NCBI GenBank assembly: GCA_963768885.1
Contig: CAVYJN010000007.1
Coordinates: 186,001 to 250,000, forward strand
DNA: 64,000 nucleotides
Source: DASRIA01 sp963768885
GTDB taxonomy: Bacteria; Actinomycetota; Thermoleophilia; Solirubrobacterales; JBBDJG01
Direction: 5' to 3'
In this document: positions 37,406 to 46,511 of the stretch, one piece after another
Position numbering within the stretch: the stretch's first letter is position 1
Layout of the letters: each line of letters begins with the position of its first letter
Notes under the pieces: model-generated
What the model was told of the DNA's origin: nothing
The model's database searches: none
The model's input: only the letters and a program-made list of their open reading frames with translations
Position numbers and translations under genes: made by a program

Positions 37406-37838
37406 GAAGCTGATACTCGCGAGCCAAGTGTTAAGCCGCTTGCTGACCTGTTCCGCGTCTCGAGAGCCGAGGGATCGCGACGCGGCCACGAGGTGCAACG
37501 CTCAGGAGGTAACCGCGGTCCGCGCGCCATAGACCGCGAATCGATCGACCTCGCACGCGATAGGGCACTCGTACCGATCGGCCGTGCCCGAACAGAGGTT
37601 GACCTATGCTGACGCCTCGCCGCGTCGAGCGCGCCTCACTTGCACTGGACGTGCGCAGCGTACCTGTGCATCGAAGATGAGGTCGTACGCCGCCTGGCAT
37701 GCGGACGCAGGACGACGTCCCAGCTTCGTCAGCCTCGCGGCGATCACCGTCCTCGGCATCGCGCCTTTTCGTTCAGGAGTACGCACCACTTGCACATGCA
37801 CTCGCCAGCAGGCACTAGTTCGCATCGCGGACGGCAGC
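37406..37838. other. Non-coding stretch between tRNA-like gene and rsfS
   Basis: About 430 bases with lower G+C and more stop codons than the surroundings. Reading frames of 60-80 codons exist on both strands, but none has a ribosome site or familiar sequence. I see no integrase, repeat or clear terminator. Its position beside a tRNA-like gene would fit the scar of a lost mobile element, but nothing positive supports that. Confidence 0.4.
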
Positions 37839-38231
37839 CTAAGCCGACTCGGCCTGCTCGACCTCGAGCTCGGGGACCTCGCCCCACAGCGTCTCGAGGC
37901 GGTAGTACTCGCGTGCGTCGGGCGTGAAGATGTGCACGACCGCGTCGAAGTAGTCCATCAGGATCCAGCGGCCTTCGGTGCCGCCCTCGACGCGCCGCGG
38001 CGTGCGGCCGCCGCCGTCGCCGTGCTTCAGGTCCTGGTAGACCGCCTCCTCGATCGCGTGCGTCTGCCTTTCGGTGTTGCCCGTCGCGATCACGAGGAAG
38101 TCCGTGTACGACACGACGTCGCGCATGTCGAGCACGACCACGTCGCGCGCCTTCTTGTCGAGCGCCACGGACGCGATGCGGCGCGCCAGCTCCTCCGACG
38201 ACAGCGCGCTCGGAGCGGTCTCGGCGCTCAC
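37839..38231 (-). CDS. rsfS: Ribosomal silencing factor RsfS
   Basis: Binds L14 and blocks 30S-50S joining under starvation. 130 aa: SSEELARRIASVALDKKARD, VVLDMRDVVSYTDFLVIATG (family signature) and WILMDYFDAVVHIFTPDARE, then YYRLETLWGEVPELEVEQAE. The GTG start at 38231 overlaps the nadD stop as GTGA. The long open frame upstream belongs to nadD and is joined only because of the insertion in nadD. Confidence 0.94.
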   Translation of the reverse strand: MSAETAPSALSSEELARRIASVALDKKARDVVVLDMRDVVSYTDFLVIATGNTERQTHAIEEAVYQDLKHGDGGGRTPRRVEGGTEGRWILMDYFDAVVHIFTPDAREYYRLETLWGEVPELEVEQAESA

Positions 38232-38822
38232 CGGTAGAGCCCCTCCCGCTCGATCAGGTCCGCCACGCGCTCGGGAACCAGGAAGCGGTAGGGATGCCCG
38301 GCCGCCGACCCGCCGCCGCACGTCGGTCGATGAGACGTCGATGCGGGGCATCGCGAAGAACGCGACCCGGCCCTGCCCGCCGATGCCGGCGAGCGCCTCC
38401 TCGACGCGCTCCGACGTCACGTCGCCACGTTCGGCGACCGCGACCCGGGCCAGCTCGAGCACCCGCTCGGGCTCACGCCAGCCGGGCAGCTCGCGCGCCT
38501 GATCGGCGCCGAGCAGGAACACGTGCTCGTCGTCCGGGCTGCCGGCCCGCAGGTCCTCGAGCGTGTCCACCGTGTAGGTCTGACCGGGCCGGTCCACGTC
38601 CACACGCGACACCGTCAGCCAGTCGACGCCCGCGGCCGCGGCCTCGCAGAGGCGCACGCGCCCTTCACGGCCGGGGTCGCCCTCGATCTCGCGGTGCGCG
38701 GGGTCGCCGACCGGCATCAGCACCACGCCGTCCAGGCCGAGCTGCCACCACGCCTCCTGCGCGCACACCAGGTGGCCGATGTGCGGCGGGTTGAAGACGC
38801 CCCCGAGGATCCCGATTCGCAG
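38228..38822 (-). CDS. nadD: Nicotinate-nucleotide adenylyltransferase (one insertion; unusual start)
   Basis: Makes nicotinate adenine dinucleotide for NAD synthesis. The nucleotidyltransferase opening RIGILGGVFNPPHIGHLVCA includes GGxFxPxHxGH, later LLGADQARELPGW, and after the frame break ISSTDVRRR-type motif (IDVSSTDVRRRV). Removing one base near 38306 yields AAGHPYRFLVPERVADLIER and a stop overlapping rsfS. Corrected length is 197 aa. No ATG, GTG or TTG lies between the proA TAG and the GGVFNP motif; the nearest candidate is CTG at 38822 with GGAG 9 bases before it. The start is therefore unusual or masked by another sequence error. Confidence 0.85.
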
Positions 38823-38843
38823 CTTCGAGCGCTCCGCAGCGTG

Positions 38844-40116
38844 CTACTCGCGTACCTGGCCGTTGCCGTGCACGACATACTTCGAGGTGGTCAGCTCCCG
38901 CAGGGCGATCGGCCCGCGCGCGTGCAGCTTCTGGGTCGAGTTCCCCATCTCGGCGCCGAGCCCGAACTCTCCGCCGTCGGTGAACCGCGTCGACGCGTTC
39001 ACGTACACGCATGCGGCGTCGACCTCGGTCGTGAAGGCCTGCGCGGCCGCGTCGTCCGCCGTCACGATCGCCTCGGAATGCCCCGTCCCATGGGCGTTCA
39101 CGTGGTCGATCGCCTCTTCGAGGCTGTCGACGATCTTGATCGCCATCGTCATGCCGAGGTACTCCGTGTCCCAGTCCTCGTCGGTCGCGGCCACCAGGTC
39201 GTCCCCGCCGGGACCGGCGAGTGCGCGCACGCGCGAGTCCACGCGCAGCTCGACGCCTGCCTCGCGCAGCTTGTCCATCAGGTCGGGGAGCACGTCCGAT
39301 GCGATCTCCGAGTGCACGAGCAGCGTCTCCGCGGAGTTGCACACGCCCGGCCGCTGCACCTTCGCGTTGTAGGCGATGCGCTGTGCCATGCCGACGTCGG
39401 CGGCGGCGTCGACGTAGACGTGGCAGTTCCCCGCGGCGGCGAAGATCACCGGCACGGTGGCGCCGTCCTTCAAGGCCTTCTTCAGTCCCTCTCCCCCGCG
39501 CGGGATGATCAGGTCCACGTAGCGGTCCTGGCGTGCCAGCTCGGACAGCTCGCTGCGGTCGCCCCCGCCGATCAGCGCGACGGCGCCCTCCGGCAGGCCC
39601 TCGCGCTCCGCCGCCTCGGCGACGATCGCCGCGAGGATCGCGTTCGAGCGCTGCCGCGGTCGAGGACCCGCGCAGCACGACCGCGTTGCCCGACTTGATC
39701 GCGAGCGCGGCAGCGTCGACGGTGACGTTGGGGCGAGCCTCGTACACGATCGCGACCACGCCCAGCGGCACGCGGACCTTGCGCAGCTCGAGGCCGTTGT
39801 AGAGGGTGCGGGCCTCGAGCTCCTCGCCGACCGGGTCGTCCAGCTCGACGATCGCGCGAACGCCGGCGGCCATCGCCCGCACGCGCTCCTCGTCGAGCGT
39901 GAGCCGGTCGATCAGGGCCTCGGTGAGCCCGGCGGCGCGGCCCGCCTCGAGGTCGCCCGCGTTGGCCTCCACGATCTCGTCGACGCGCGCCTCGAGGTCG
40001 TGCGCGACGGCACGCAGCGCCGCGTCCTTGACGGACGCGTCGAGGGTCGCCAGCTTGAGCGCCGCCTGCTTGGCCTGGGCGCAGGTCTCCGCCACGGTCG
40101 AGGTCCGGATCGCCAT
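38844..40116 (-). CDS. proA: Gamma-glutamyl phosphate reductase (one insertion)
   Basis: NADPH reduction of glutamyl-5-phosphate in proline synthesis. 423 aa after correction. Before the break: RVPLGVVAIVYEARPNVTVD and KSGNAVVLRGSSTAA. After removing one base near 39652 the chain continues RSNAILAAIVAEAAEREGLP and DLIIPRGGEGLKKALKDGAT, with the catalytic Cys in VQRPGVCNSAETLLVH. It ends TTSKYVVHGNGQVRE. Follows proB by 23 bases, so a proBA unit. Confidence 0.9.
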
Positions 40117-40139
40117 GGGAGAAGGTTAGCGGGGGGCGA

Positions 40140-41240
40140 TCAGGCCAGCACGAAGTAGTCGCGATGCACGGCCTCCTCGCCCGCGCGGGGGAGCACCTCC
40201 CGCACCTGCGCGGACTTGAGGCCCTTCACGCGGCGGAGGTCCCGTGCCGAGAGATTCGTGATGCCCTTGCCGATCGCGCGGCTGCCGTCGCCGGCCGGCA
40301 CCACGTCCACCGCATCGCCGGCCTCGAAGTCGCCCCGCACGTCGACCACGCCGACGGGCAGCAGGCTCGTGCCCTGCTCGCGCAGCGCCCGCTCCGCGCC
40401 CGCGTCGACGACCACGCTCCCGCGCGAGCTCTTCGCGTAGCGCAGCCACAGCTTGAAGCTCGACTGACGCTTGGCCTGCGGCTGGAAGCGCGAGCCGGCC
40501 GGCTCGCCACGGACGGCGCGCAGCAGCGTGCCGGGCTCGGTGCCGTTGCAGATCACGACCGGGATGCCGGCCGCGGTCGCCATCTCGGCGCAGAGCACCT
40601 TGCTCCGCATCCCGCCCGAGCCGACATGGGAGCTCGACATGCCGATCTCGTAGGCGCCCAGCTCGGCGAGGTCGTTCACCTCGTCCACGAGCCGGGCGCT
40701 CGGGTCCTTGGCGGGATCGGCCGTGAACAGCCCATCGACGTCGGACAGCACGACCAGCAGGTCCGCCGACATCAGGATCGCGACCTGCGCGGCGAGGATG
40801 TCGTTGTCGCCGAAGCTGATCTCGTCGGTCGCGGTCGTGTCGTTCTCGTTGATCACCGGCACGACGTCCCACTCGAGCAGCTTCGTGAGCGTTCGCCGCG
40901 CGTTCACGTACTGCTCGCGCGCGGAGATGTCGAGGAACGTGAGCAGCACCTGCGCCGCCTCCACCCCGTGCTCGCCGAGCAGGCCGGCGTAGACGTCGTA
41001 CAGCGGCCCCTGGCCGACGGCGGAGGCCGCCTGCAGCTCCTCGATCGCGGTCGGGCGCACCGGCTTGCCCATCTTGCGCATGCCGAGCGCGATCGCCCCG
41101 GAGGTGACGAGCGTCGCCGACCGGCCGTCGGCGTGGATCGCCCCGACCTGGCGGCAGACCTCGCGGAGCACGTCGGCACGCACGCTCCCGTCGTCGTCGG
41201 CGACCAGCGTCGACCCGAGCTTCACGACCGTGAGACTCAT
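40140..41240 (-). CDS. proB: Glutamate 5-kinase
   Basis: First step of proline synthesis, feedback-inhibited by proline. 366 aa: the amino acid kinase domain (VVKLGSTLVADDDGSVRADV, VTSGAIALGMRKMG, VINENDTTATDEISFGDND, VGSGGMRSKVLCAEMATAAG) followed by a C-terminal PUA domain from about residue 275 (SSRGSVVVDAGAERALREQG). Ten bases downstream of obg and presumably on the same transcript. Confidence 0.96.
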   Translation of the reverse strand: MSLTVVKLGSTLVADDDGSVRADVLREVCRQVGAIHADGRSATLVTSGAIALGMRKMGKPVRPTAIEELQAASAVGQGPLYDVYAGLLGEHGVEAAQVLLTFLDISAREQYVNARRTLTKLLEWDVVPVINENDTTATDEISFGDNDILAAQVAILMSADLLVVLSDVDGLFTADPAKDPSARLVDEVNDLAELGAYEIGMSSSHVGSGGMRSKVLCAEMATAAGIPVVICNGTEPGTLLRAVRGEPAGSRFQPQAKRQSSFKLWLRYAKSSRGSVVVDAGAERALREQGTSLLPVGVVDVRGDFEAGDAVDVVPAGDGSRAIGKGITNLSARDLRRVKGLKSAQVREVLPRAGEEAVHRDYFVLA

Positions 41241-41250
41241 CCGATCGCGG

Positions 41251-42573
41251 TCATTCTTGCGGCACGCCGGGATAGAGCGCGAACGCGACCTCGCCGATCT
41301 CGACCTCGTCGCCCGGCTCGAAGCCCTGGGACTCGAGCTTCTTGACCACGCCCATCGCCTTCAGCCGCTCCTCGATGTAGGCGAGCGCCTCCGGGTTCTC
41401 GAGGTCGTGGCGGCCGACCAGGCGCTCGACGACGCCTCCGCTGATGCGGAACGTCGTGTCCGAGGTGCGCTCCACCTGCCAGCCGCCCTCGCCGGGGCGG
41501 TAGACCGCGTGCTCGGCAAGCTCCTCCGGCTCGCCCGGGACGTCGATCGCCGGCGCCGGCGCCCACCGGAAGATCTCGCGGCGAAGCACGTCGAGCCCTG
41601 CGCCCGTGACGGTCGAGGTCCCCAGCACGAGGGGGTCCGGGTCGCTGCACACGCGCGGGTCGTCGGCGAGCCGCCTGCGCCAGCCCGTGAGCGCGCGCTC
41701 TGCCTCGTCGGCGGTGACCAGGTCGACCTTGTTGAGCACGACGAGGTAGGGGCGCTCCTCCAGCGCGGCGCCGTAGCGCTCCAGCTCGCCGCGCACGGTC
41801 GTGAAGGCCTCCCAGGGCTCGGAGCCGTCCACCGGAGCGATGTCGACGACGTGCACGAGCAGGGTCGTGCGCTCGACGTGGGCGAGGAACTCGTGGCCGA
41901 GGCCCGCGCCCTCCGCGGCCCCCTCGATCAACCCCGGGATGTCGGCGAGCACGAGCTGAAGGCCCTCGTCGTCCTCGATCGTGCCGACCACCGGCGCGAG
42001 CGTCGTGAAGGGATAGTCGGCGACCTTCGGCCGGGCGCGCGTGAGGCGGCGCAGCAGGGACGACTTGCCGGCGTTCGGCAGCCCCACGAGGCCGACGTCG
42101 GCCAGCAGCTTCAGGCGCAGCTCGATCGTGGCGTCCTCGCCGGGCAGCCCGCGCTCGGCGAACCGCGGCGCCTGGCGGGTGGAGGTCGCGAAGCGCTTGT
42201 TGCCGGCGCCGCCGGCGCCGCCGCGCGCGAGCACCGCGCGGCGCCCGTGCGAGGTCAGGTCGTGGCGCAGGCCGCGCGCCAGGTCCTCGACCACGGTGCC
42301 GCACGGGACGCGCAGGACCAGGTCCTCGCCGGTGGCGCCGTGGCGCTGCTTGCCCTGGCCGTGCCCGCCGCGCTCCGCGCGGAAGTGGCGCTTGTGGCGA
42401 AAGCCCGCGAGGTCGCGCAGGCCGGCGTCGGCGACCACGATCACGTCGCCCCCGCCCCCGCCGTCGCCGCCGTCGGGGCCGCCGCGCGGCACGTGCGCCT
42501 CGCGGCGGAAGCTCATGCAGCCGTTGCCGCCGCCGCCCGCCTCGACATGGATGGTCGCCCGGTCATAGAGCAT
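41251..42573 (-). CDS. obg: GTPase ObgE/CgtA
   Basis: Essential GTPase in 50S assembly and stringent control. 440 aa: the glycine-rich Obg fold with RGGPDGGDGGGGGDVIVVAD, G1 GLPNAGKS at about residues 164-171, a switch region DYPFTTLAPVVGTIED, G3 DIPGLIEGA, G4 NKVD, and a C-terminal OCT domain (WQVERTSDTTFRISGGVVER). Downstream of rplU-rpmA, the usual Gram-positive order, but separated by a strong hairpin. Confidence 0.97.
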   Translation of the reverse strand: MLYDRATIHVEAGGGGNGCMSFRREAHVPRGGPDGGDGGGGGDVIVVADAGLRDLAGFRHKRHFRAERGGHGQGKQRHGATGEDLVLRVPCGTVVEDLARGLRHDLTSHGRRAVLARGGAGGAGNKRFATSTRQAPRFAERGLPGEDATIELRLKLLADVGLVGLPNAGKSSLLRRLTRARPKVADYPFTTLAPVVGTIEDDEGLQLVLADIPGLIEGAAEGAGLGHEFLAHVERTTLLVHVVDIAPVDGSEPWEAFTTVRGELERYGAALEERPYLVVLNKVDLVTADEAERALTGWRRRLADDPRVCSDPDPLVLGTSTVTGAGLDVLRREIFRWAPAPAIDVPGEPEELAEHAVYRPGEGGWQVERTSDTTFRISGGVVERLVGRHDLENPEALAYIEERLKAMGVVKKLESQGFEPGDEVEIGEVAFALYPGVPQE

Positions 42574-42618
42574 CAGCCGAGCCTAGCGTGAAGCACGCAG
42601 CGCCGAAGGAACGCAAAC

Positions 42619-42644
42619 CCCCGATTCTGCTCGCAGAATCGGGG
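42619..42644 (-). terminator. Terminator between rpmA and obg
   Basis: Perfect 11-bp stem CCCCGATTCTG/CAGAATCGGGG with a four-base loop, followed on the minus strand by GTTTGCG. It lies 27 bases beyond the rpmA stop. A second hairpin, ATCGCCCGGCT/AGCCGGGCGAT, straddles the rpmA stop codon itself. Together they can lower obg-proBA expression relative to the ribosomal genes. Confidence 0.7.
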
Positions 42645-42670
42645 CCCCTATTCCGGTCACATCGCCCGGC

Positions 42671-42925
42671 TCAGCCGGGCGATATGACCGAGATCTGGCG
42701 GCCGTTGCGGCCGGTCTTGAACTCGACCACGCCCGCGGCCGTCGCGAAGATCGTGTCGTCGCGGCCGATGCCGGTGCCCGGGCCGGAGCGGAAGCGCGTG
42801 CCGCGCTGCCGCACGATGATCTCGCCGCCGGTCACGCGCTGGCCCGCGAAGACCTTCACGCCGAGGCGCTTGGCCTCGGAGTCGCGGCCGTTGCGGCTCG
42901 ATCCAAGTCCCTTCTTATGTGCCAT
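42671..42925 (-). CDS. rpmA: 50S ribosomal protein L27
   Basis: 84 aa. Begins MAHKKGLGSSRNGRDSEAKR, as in lineages without the cleaved N-terminal extension, with IIVRQRGTRFRSGPGTGIGR in the middle. The ATG at 42925 follows ggaagagtcag; a longer open frame upstream overlaps rplU and is not conserved. It overlaps the end of rplU by 11 bases. L27 lies at the peptidyl-transferase centre. Confidence 0.97.
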   Translation of the reverse strand: MAHKKGLGSSRNGRDSEAKRLGVKVFAGQRVTGGEIIVRQRGTRFRSGPGTGIGRDDTIFATAAGVVEFKTGRNGRQISVISPG

Positions 42926-43298
42926 CTGACTCTTCCTTCTTCTCTGCGGGCTTGGCTGCGGGCTTGGCCGCCGCCTTGGCGGCGGACGGCCCACTGATCT
43001 TCTTGATCTCGAGCCGGGTGAGGTGCGAGCGGTGGCCCATCTGGCGCCGGTTGCGCTTCTTCGGCCGGTAGGTCGCGACCCGGATCTTCGGGCCCTTGAG
43101 GTGCTCGGTGACGACCGCCTCGACCTTCACCTTGCCGAGGTCGGGGCCGTCCATCACGGCGCTCTTCCCGTCGGCGAACAGCAGCGCGCGGGGCGAGACC
43201 TTCGCGCCCTGGTCCTCGCCGACGCGGTCGACGACGACCGAGTCGCCCTCCTCGACGCGGTACTGCTTTCCGCCCATTTCGATGATTGCGTAAGTCAT
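42915..43298 (-). CDS. rplU: 50S ribosomal protein L21
   Basis: 127 aa: MTYAIIEMGGKQYRVEEGD, VTEHLKGPKIRVATYRPKKR, GHRSHLTRLEIKKI, and an unusual Ala/Lys/Pro-rich tail (SAAKAAAKPAAKPAEKKEES) of about 25 residues beyond the normal end. The ATG overlaps the rne stop by ATGA, which marks the true start inside a longer open frame. Confidence 0.96.
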   Translation of the reverse strand: MTYAIIEMGGKQYRVEEGDSVVVDRVGEDQGAKVSPRALLFADGKSAVMDGPDLGKVKVEAVVTEHLKGPKIRVATYRPKKRNRRQMGHRSHLTRLEIKKISGPSAAKAAAKPAAKPAEKKEESDGT

Positions 43299-45254
43299 TG
43301 GCTGCCGGAACTCCCGCCCCGAGCGCCAGAACGCCGCCGACCGCCTCTGCGGCCCCGGCGGCGTCTGCTCGCGGAGCCGTTCGATTGTACCTTGGCGCCG
43401 TCCTCCTCGGCCTCCGCGGCCTCCTCGTCGCTCTCCTCCGGGACCGCGGCCGCGGGCTCCTCCTTGTCCTCGCGGCGGGCCGGCTCGGGCACGCCGTTGC
43501 CCGTGACGATGCTCGCGTAGGCCGCGGTGCGCTTGACCTCGTCGATCTTGATCAGCTTGCTCTCGCCCACGAACGGCCCGCCGCCGGCGATCGAGATCAC
43601 GTACCCGTCGATCTTCGCGATCGCGTCGTCGATGTTGTACATGTGGGGCTCCTCGATGCGGATCAGGACCTCCTCGCCCTGCTTGAAAGGCAGCGCGCGC
43701 TCCTCGATCTCCTCGCGGGTCCCCTCGGCCGTGATCCTGAAGGTGTCGAGCGGGATGCCCTCGGTCCCCTGGAAGTGGAAGACCTTGCCGGTCTCCTGCT
43801 CGAGCTCGCGCAGCGGCTTGCCGCCGCCTCCGATCAGGATCGCCGCGACCCGCGGGTGCACCTGTGCGAGGAAGGCCTCGCCCTTGGACTGCTTGGCGAG
43901 CTTGCGCAGCCCGCGCTCGACGTCGATCGCGATCGTCTCCTCGGAGCGCACGACGCCCTCGCCGTCGCAGGTGGGACACGTCTTGTTCATGATCTCGCGC
44001 ACGCCCTCGGAGACGTTCTGGCGCGTCATCTCGACCAGGCCGAGCGGTGAGATCTCGACCACGTGCGTACGCGTGCGGTCGCCCTCGAGCGCGTTCTTCA
44101 GCACCCCGAGGACCTTGTCGCGGTTGCGGGTGTACGCCATGTCGATGAAGTCGATCACGATGATCCCGCCGATGTCGCGCAGCCGCAGCTGGCGCACCAC
44201 TTCCTCCGCGGCCTGGAGGTTGGTCTTCACGATCGTGTCCTCGAGCGAGCCCTTGCCGCGGCCCGTGTAGCTGCCCGTGTTCACGTCGATCACGGTCAGC
44301 GCCTCGGCGTGGTCGATCATCAGGTAGCCGCCGTGCGGCAGGTCCACCCGGCGCGACAGGGTCTGGTTGAAGACCTCGTTCACGCCTGAGCTCTCGAACA
44401 GGTCGTCGCCCTTGTGGAGCTCGACGCGGTCCACCAGCTCGGGCGCGGTGCGCGTGAAGAAGCTCGTCATGCGGTGGTGCTGCTTCTCGTCGTCGATCAC
44501 CGCGCGCTCGAACTCGCGCGAGTAGACGTCGCGCACGACCCGGATCGGCAGGTCGGCCTCCTGGAAGACCATCGTGGGTCCGCGCGACTCCTCGACACGG
44601 CTCTCGAGCACCTCGTGCAGGCGGAAGAGGTACTGGAGCTCGCGCTCCATGTCGCTCTTGCGCGCGCCGTGCGCGGCCGTGCGGATGATCAATCCCGCGT
44701 CCTTCAGCTTGAGGCCCGAGGCGAGCTTGCGCAGCCGCTCGCGCTCCTTGTCGGGCAGCCGCCGCGAGACGCCCACGCCGTCGCCGTCGGGAACGAAGAC
44801 GAGGTAGCGCCCGGGGATCGACACCTCCATCGAGAGGCGCGCCCCCTTCGTCCCGATCGGGTCCTTGGTGACCTGCACGACGATCTCCTGGCCGGCCTTC
44901 AGCAGGTCGGAGATCCGCGGGCCCTCCGCGGCCGCGGCCGCGCCTGTGGGTGCGGCCGTCGCCGGTCACGATCTCGTCCACGTGGAGGAAACCGTTCTTC
45001 TCGAGGCCGATGTCGACGAAGGCGGCCTCCATCCCGCCGAGCACGTTGTCGACGCGGCCCTTGTAGACGTTGCCCACGATCGACCGGCGGCCACGGCGCT
45101 CGATGTAGAGCTCGCCCACGCGCCACTCGGCGTCGACCTTCGGCACGCCCTTGATCGGCTTGGCCTGCTGGCCGCGGGTCGCGGCCTTCTTGCTCTCGAG
45201 TATCGCGACCCGGGTCTCGCCCCGGTCGACTGAAACCAATACCTGCTTACGCAT
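43295..45254 (-). CDS. rne: Ribonuclease E/G (one insertion)
   Basis: Endoribonuclease for mRNA decay and rRNA processing. Start ATG at 45254, with aaaggag four bases upstream, giving MRKQVLVSVDRGETRVAILE. The S1 domain (VGELYIERRGRRSIVGNVYK, DNVLGGMEAAFVDIGLEKNG) is interrupted near 44942; removing one base restores RISDLLKAGQEIVVQVTKDP. The catalytic core has IDVNTGSYTGRG, RDIGGIIVIDFIDM with Asp ligands, and the zinc link KTCPTCDGEG. The Arg-rich tail (RRRRGRRGGRRRSGARGG) is an RNA-binding end. 652 aa after correction. Lies between rodA and rplU, as in other actinobacteria. Confidence 0.92.
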
Positions 45255-45308
45255 AAAACTCCTTTGAACCTTCGAAACTTCCATTTCGCGCCACGAGCGC
45301 GGGAGACG

Positions 45309-46511
45309 TCACGCGAGCACCTCTGGTTTGGATGCCGCGGCCTCCTTCGCCTGCACGTAGACGCTTTGCAGGATCCCCAGGGCGACCAACGTCACGATCA
45401 CGGACGAGCCGCCATAGCTCATCAGCGGCAGCGGGATGCCGGTGATCGGCATGATCCCGACGTTGCCGCCGACGTTCACGAACACCTGCGTCATCAGCAT
45501 CGCGCCGATACCGGCGGCGAGCAGCGCCCCATACAGATTCTTGGCGATCGTGAGGATCCGTAACGATCGCCATATCAACAGGGCGTACAGGGACAACACG
45601 ATGCCGGCTCCGACGAAGCCGTAGAGCTCCCCGACCGCGGCGAACACGAAGTCCGTGCGGCTCTCGGGGAGGAAATCGAGCCTGGTCTGGGTCGCACGCT
45701 CGGTGCCCCGGCCGGTCTTGCGGCCGGAGCCGATCGCGGTCTCCGCTTGGTTGAGCTGGTAGCCCTGGCTCGAGGGATCTGCATTGTCCTTCTCCAGGAA
45801 CGCCGTGAGGCGATCCCTCTGGTAGTCCTTCATCAACGGGACCCCGGCCGCCGGCGCTATCACGAGCACCAGCACCGCCGCGGCGGCCGCCATCGCGCCC
45901 AACGCGGCGAAGTGGGTCCACCTCGTGCCGGCCACGAAGAGCAACGCGAGCGCGATGGTCACGTACACGATGCTCGTGCCGAGATCCGGCTGGGCCATCA
46001 CCAACAATGTCGGCAGCAGGGCCAGCAGCATTATCCGTGAAGTCGTCTCGCGCTCCCCGAGCCGGCGCACGCGATCGATGATGAAGGCCGACAGCGCCAG
46101 GATCAGGAGCACCTTTCCGAGCTCCGAGGGCTGGAAGCGGAAGAACGAGAGCTCGATCCACCGGCGCGACCCGCGGGTCGCCCCGGCGACGCCGAGGACC
46201 AGCACGATCAGGCCGATCATCGACGCGTAGAGGCCGATCCGCAGCTCCCTGAAGCGCGAGTAGTCGATCGAGGCCAGCACCAGCATCAGGGCGATGCCGA
46301 CGACCGCGTAGAGGCCCTGGCGGAGCACGAAGTAGTGCGGCGAGCCCGGGACGTCGCTGGACGTCGCCGTGTCGAGCGTCACGAGGCTGAAGGCGATCAG
46401 CCCCAGCGTCGCGAGCAGCACGAGCAGGTCGAGCCTCAGCAGCCGCGCGCGCGGCTCGCTGAAGCGCTGCACGCCCGTGCCGAAGGGGGTTGCGGAAGGC
46501 TGGGAGGACAT
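45309..46511 (-). CDS. rodA: Peptidoglycan polymerase RodA (SEDS family)
   Basis: Glycan-strand polymerase of the elongasome. 400 aa with about ten helices: RQGLYAVVGIALMLVLASID, FFRFQPSELGKVLLILALSA (SEDS motif), VMAQPDLGTSIVYVTIALAL with the catalytic-region Asp, and IMPITGIPLPLMSYGGSSVI near the C terminus. RodA rather than FtsW because it directly follows mrdA in an mre cluster. The ATG overlaps the mrdA stop as TGATG. Confidence 0.93.
   Translation of the reverse strand: MSSQPSATPFGTGVQRFSEPRARLLRLDLLVLLATLGLIAFSLVTLDTATSSDVPGSPHYFVLRQGLYAVVGIALMLVLASIDYSRFRELRIGLYASMIGLIVLVLGVAGATRGSRRWIELSFFRFQPSELGKVLLILALSAFIIDRVRRLGERETTSRIMLLALLPTLLVMAQPDLGTSIVYVTIALALLFVAGTRWTHFAALGAMAAAAAVLVLVIAPAAGVPLMKDYQRDRLTAFLEKDNADPSSQGYQLNQAETAIGSGRKTGRGTERATQTRLDFLPESRTDFVFAAVGELYGFVGAGIVLSLYALLIWRSLRILTIAKNLYGALLAAGIGAMLMTQVFVNVGGNVGIMPITGIPLPLMSYGGSSVIVTLVALGILQSVYVQAKEAAASKPEVLA

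Noticed and set aside
37604..37825. Minus-strand 73-codon frame in the gap beside the tRNA
   Set aside because: No ribosome site, no familiar sequence, atypical residue mix; chance frame.
37839..38768. NadD-RsfS fusion protein
   Set aside because: The frames join only because of an inserted base near 38306; corrected, nadD ends with a GTGA overlap to rsfS.
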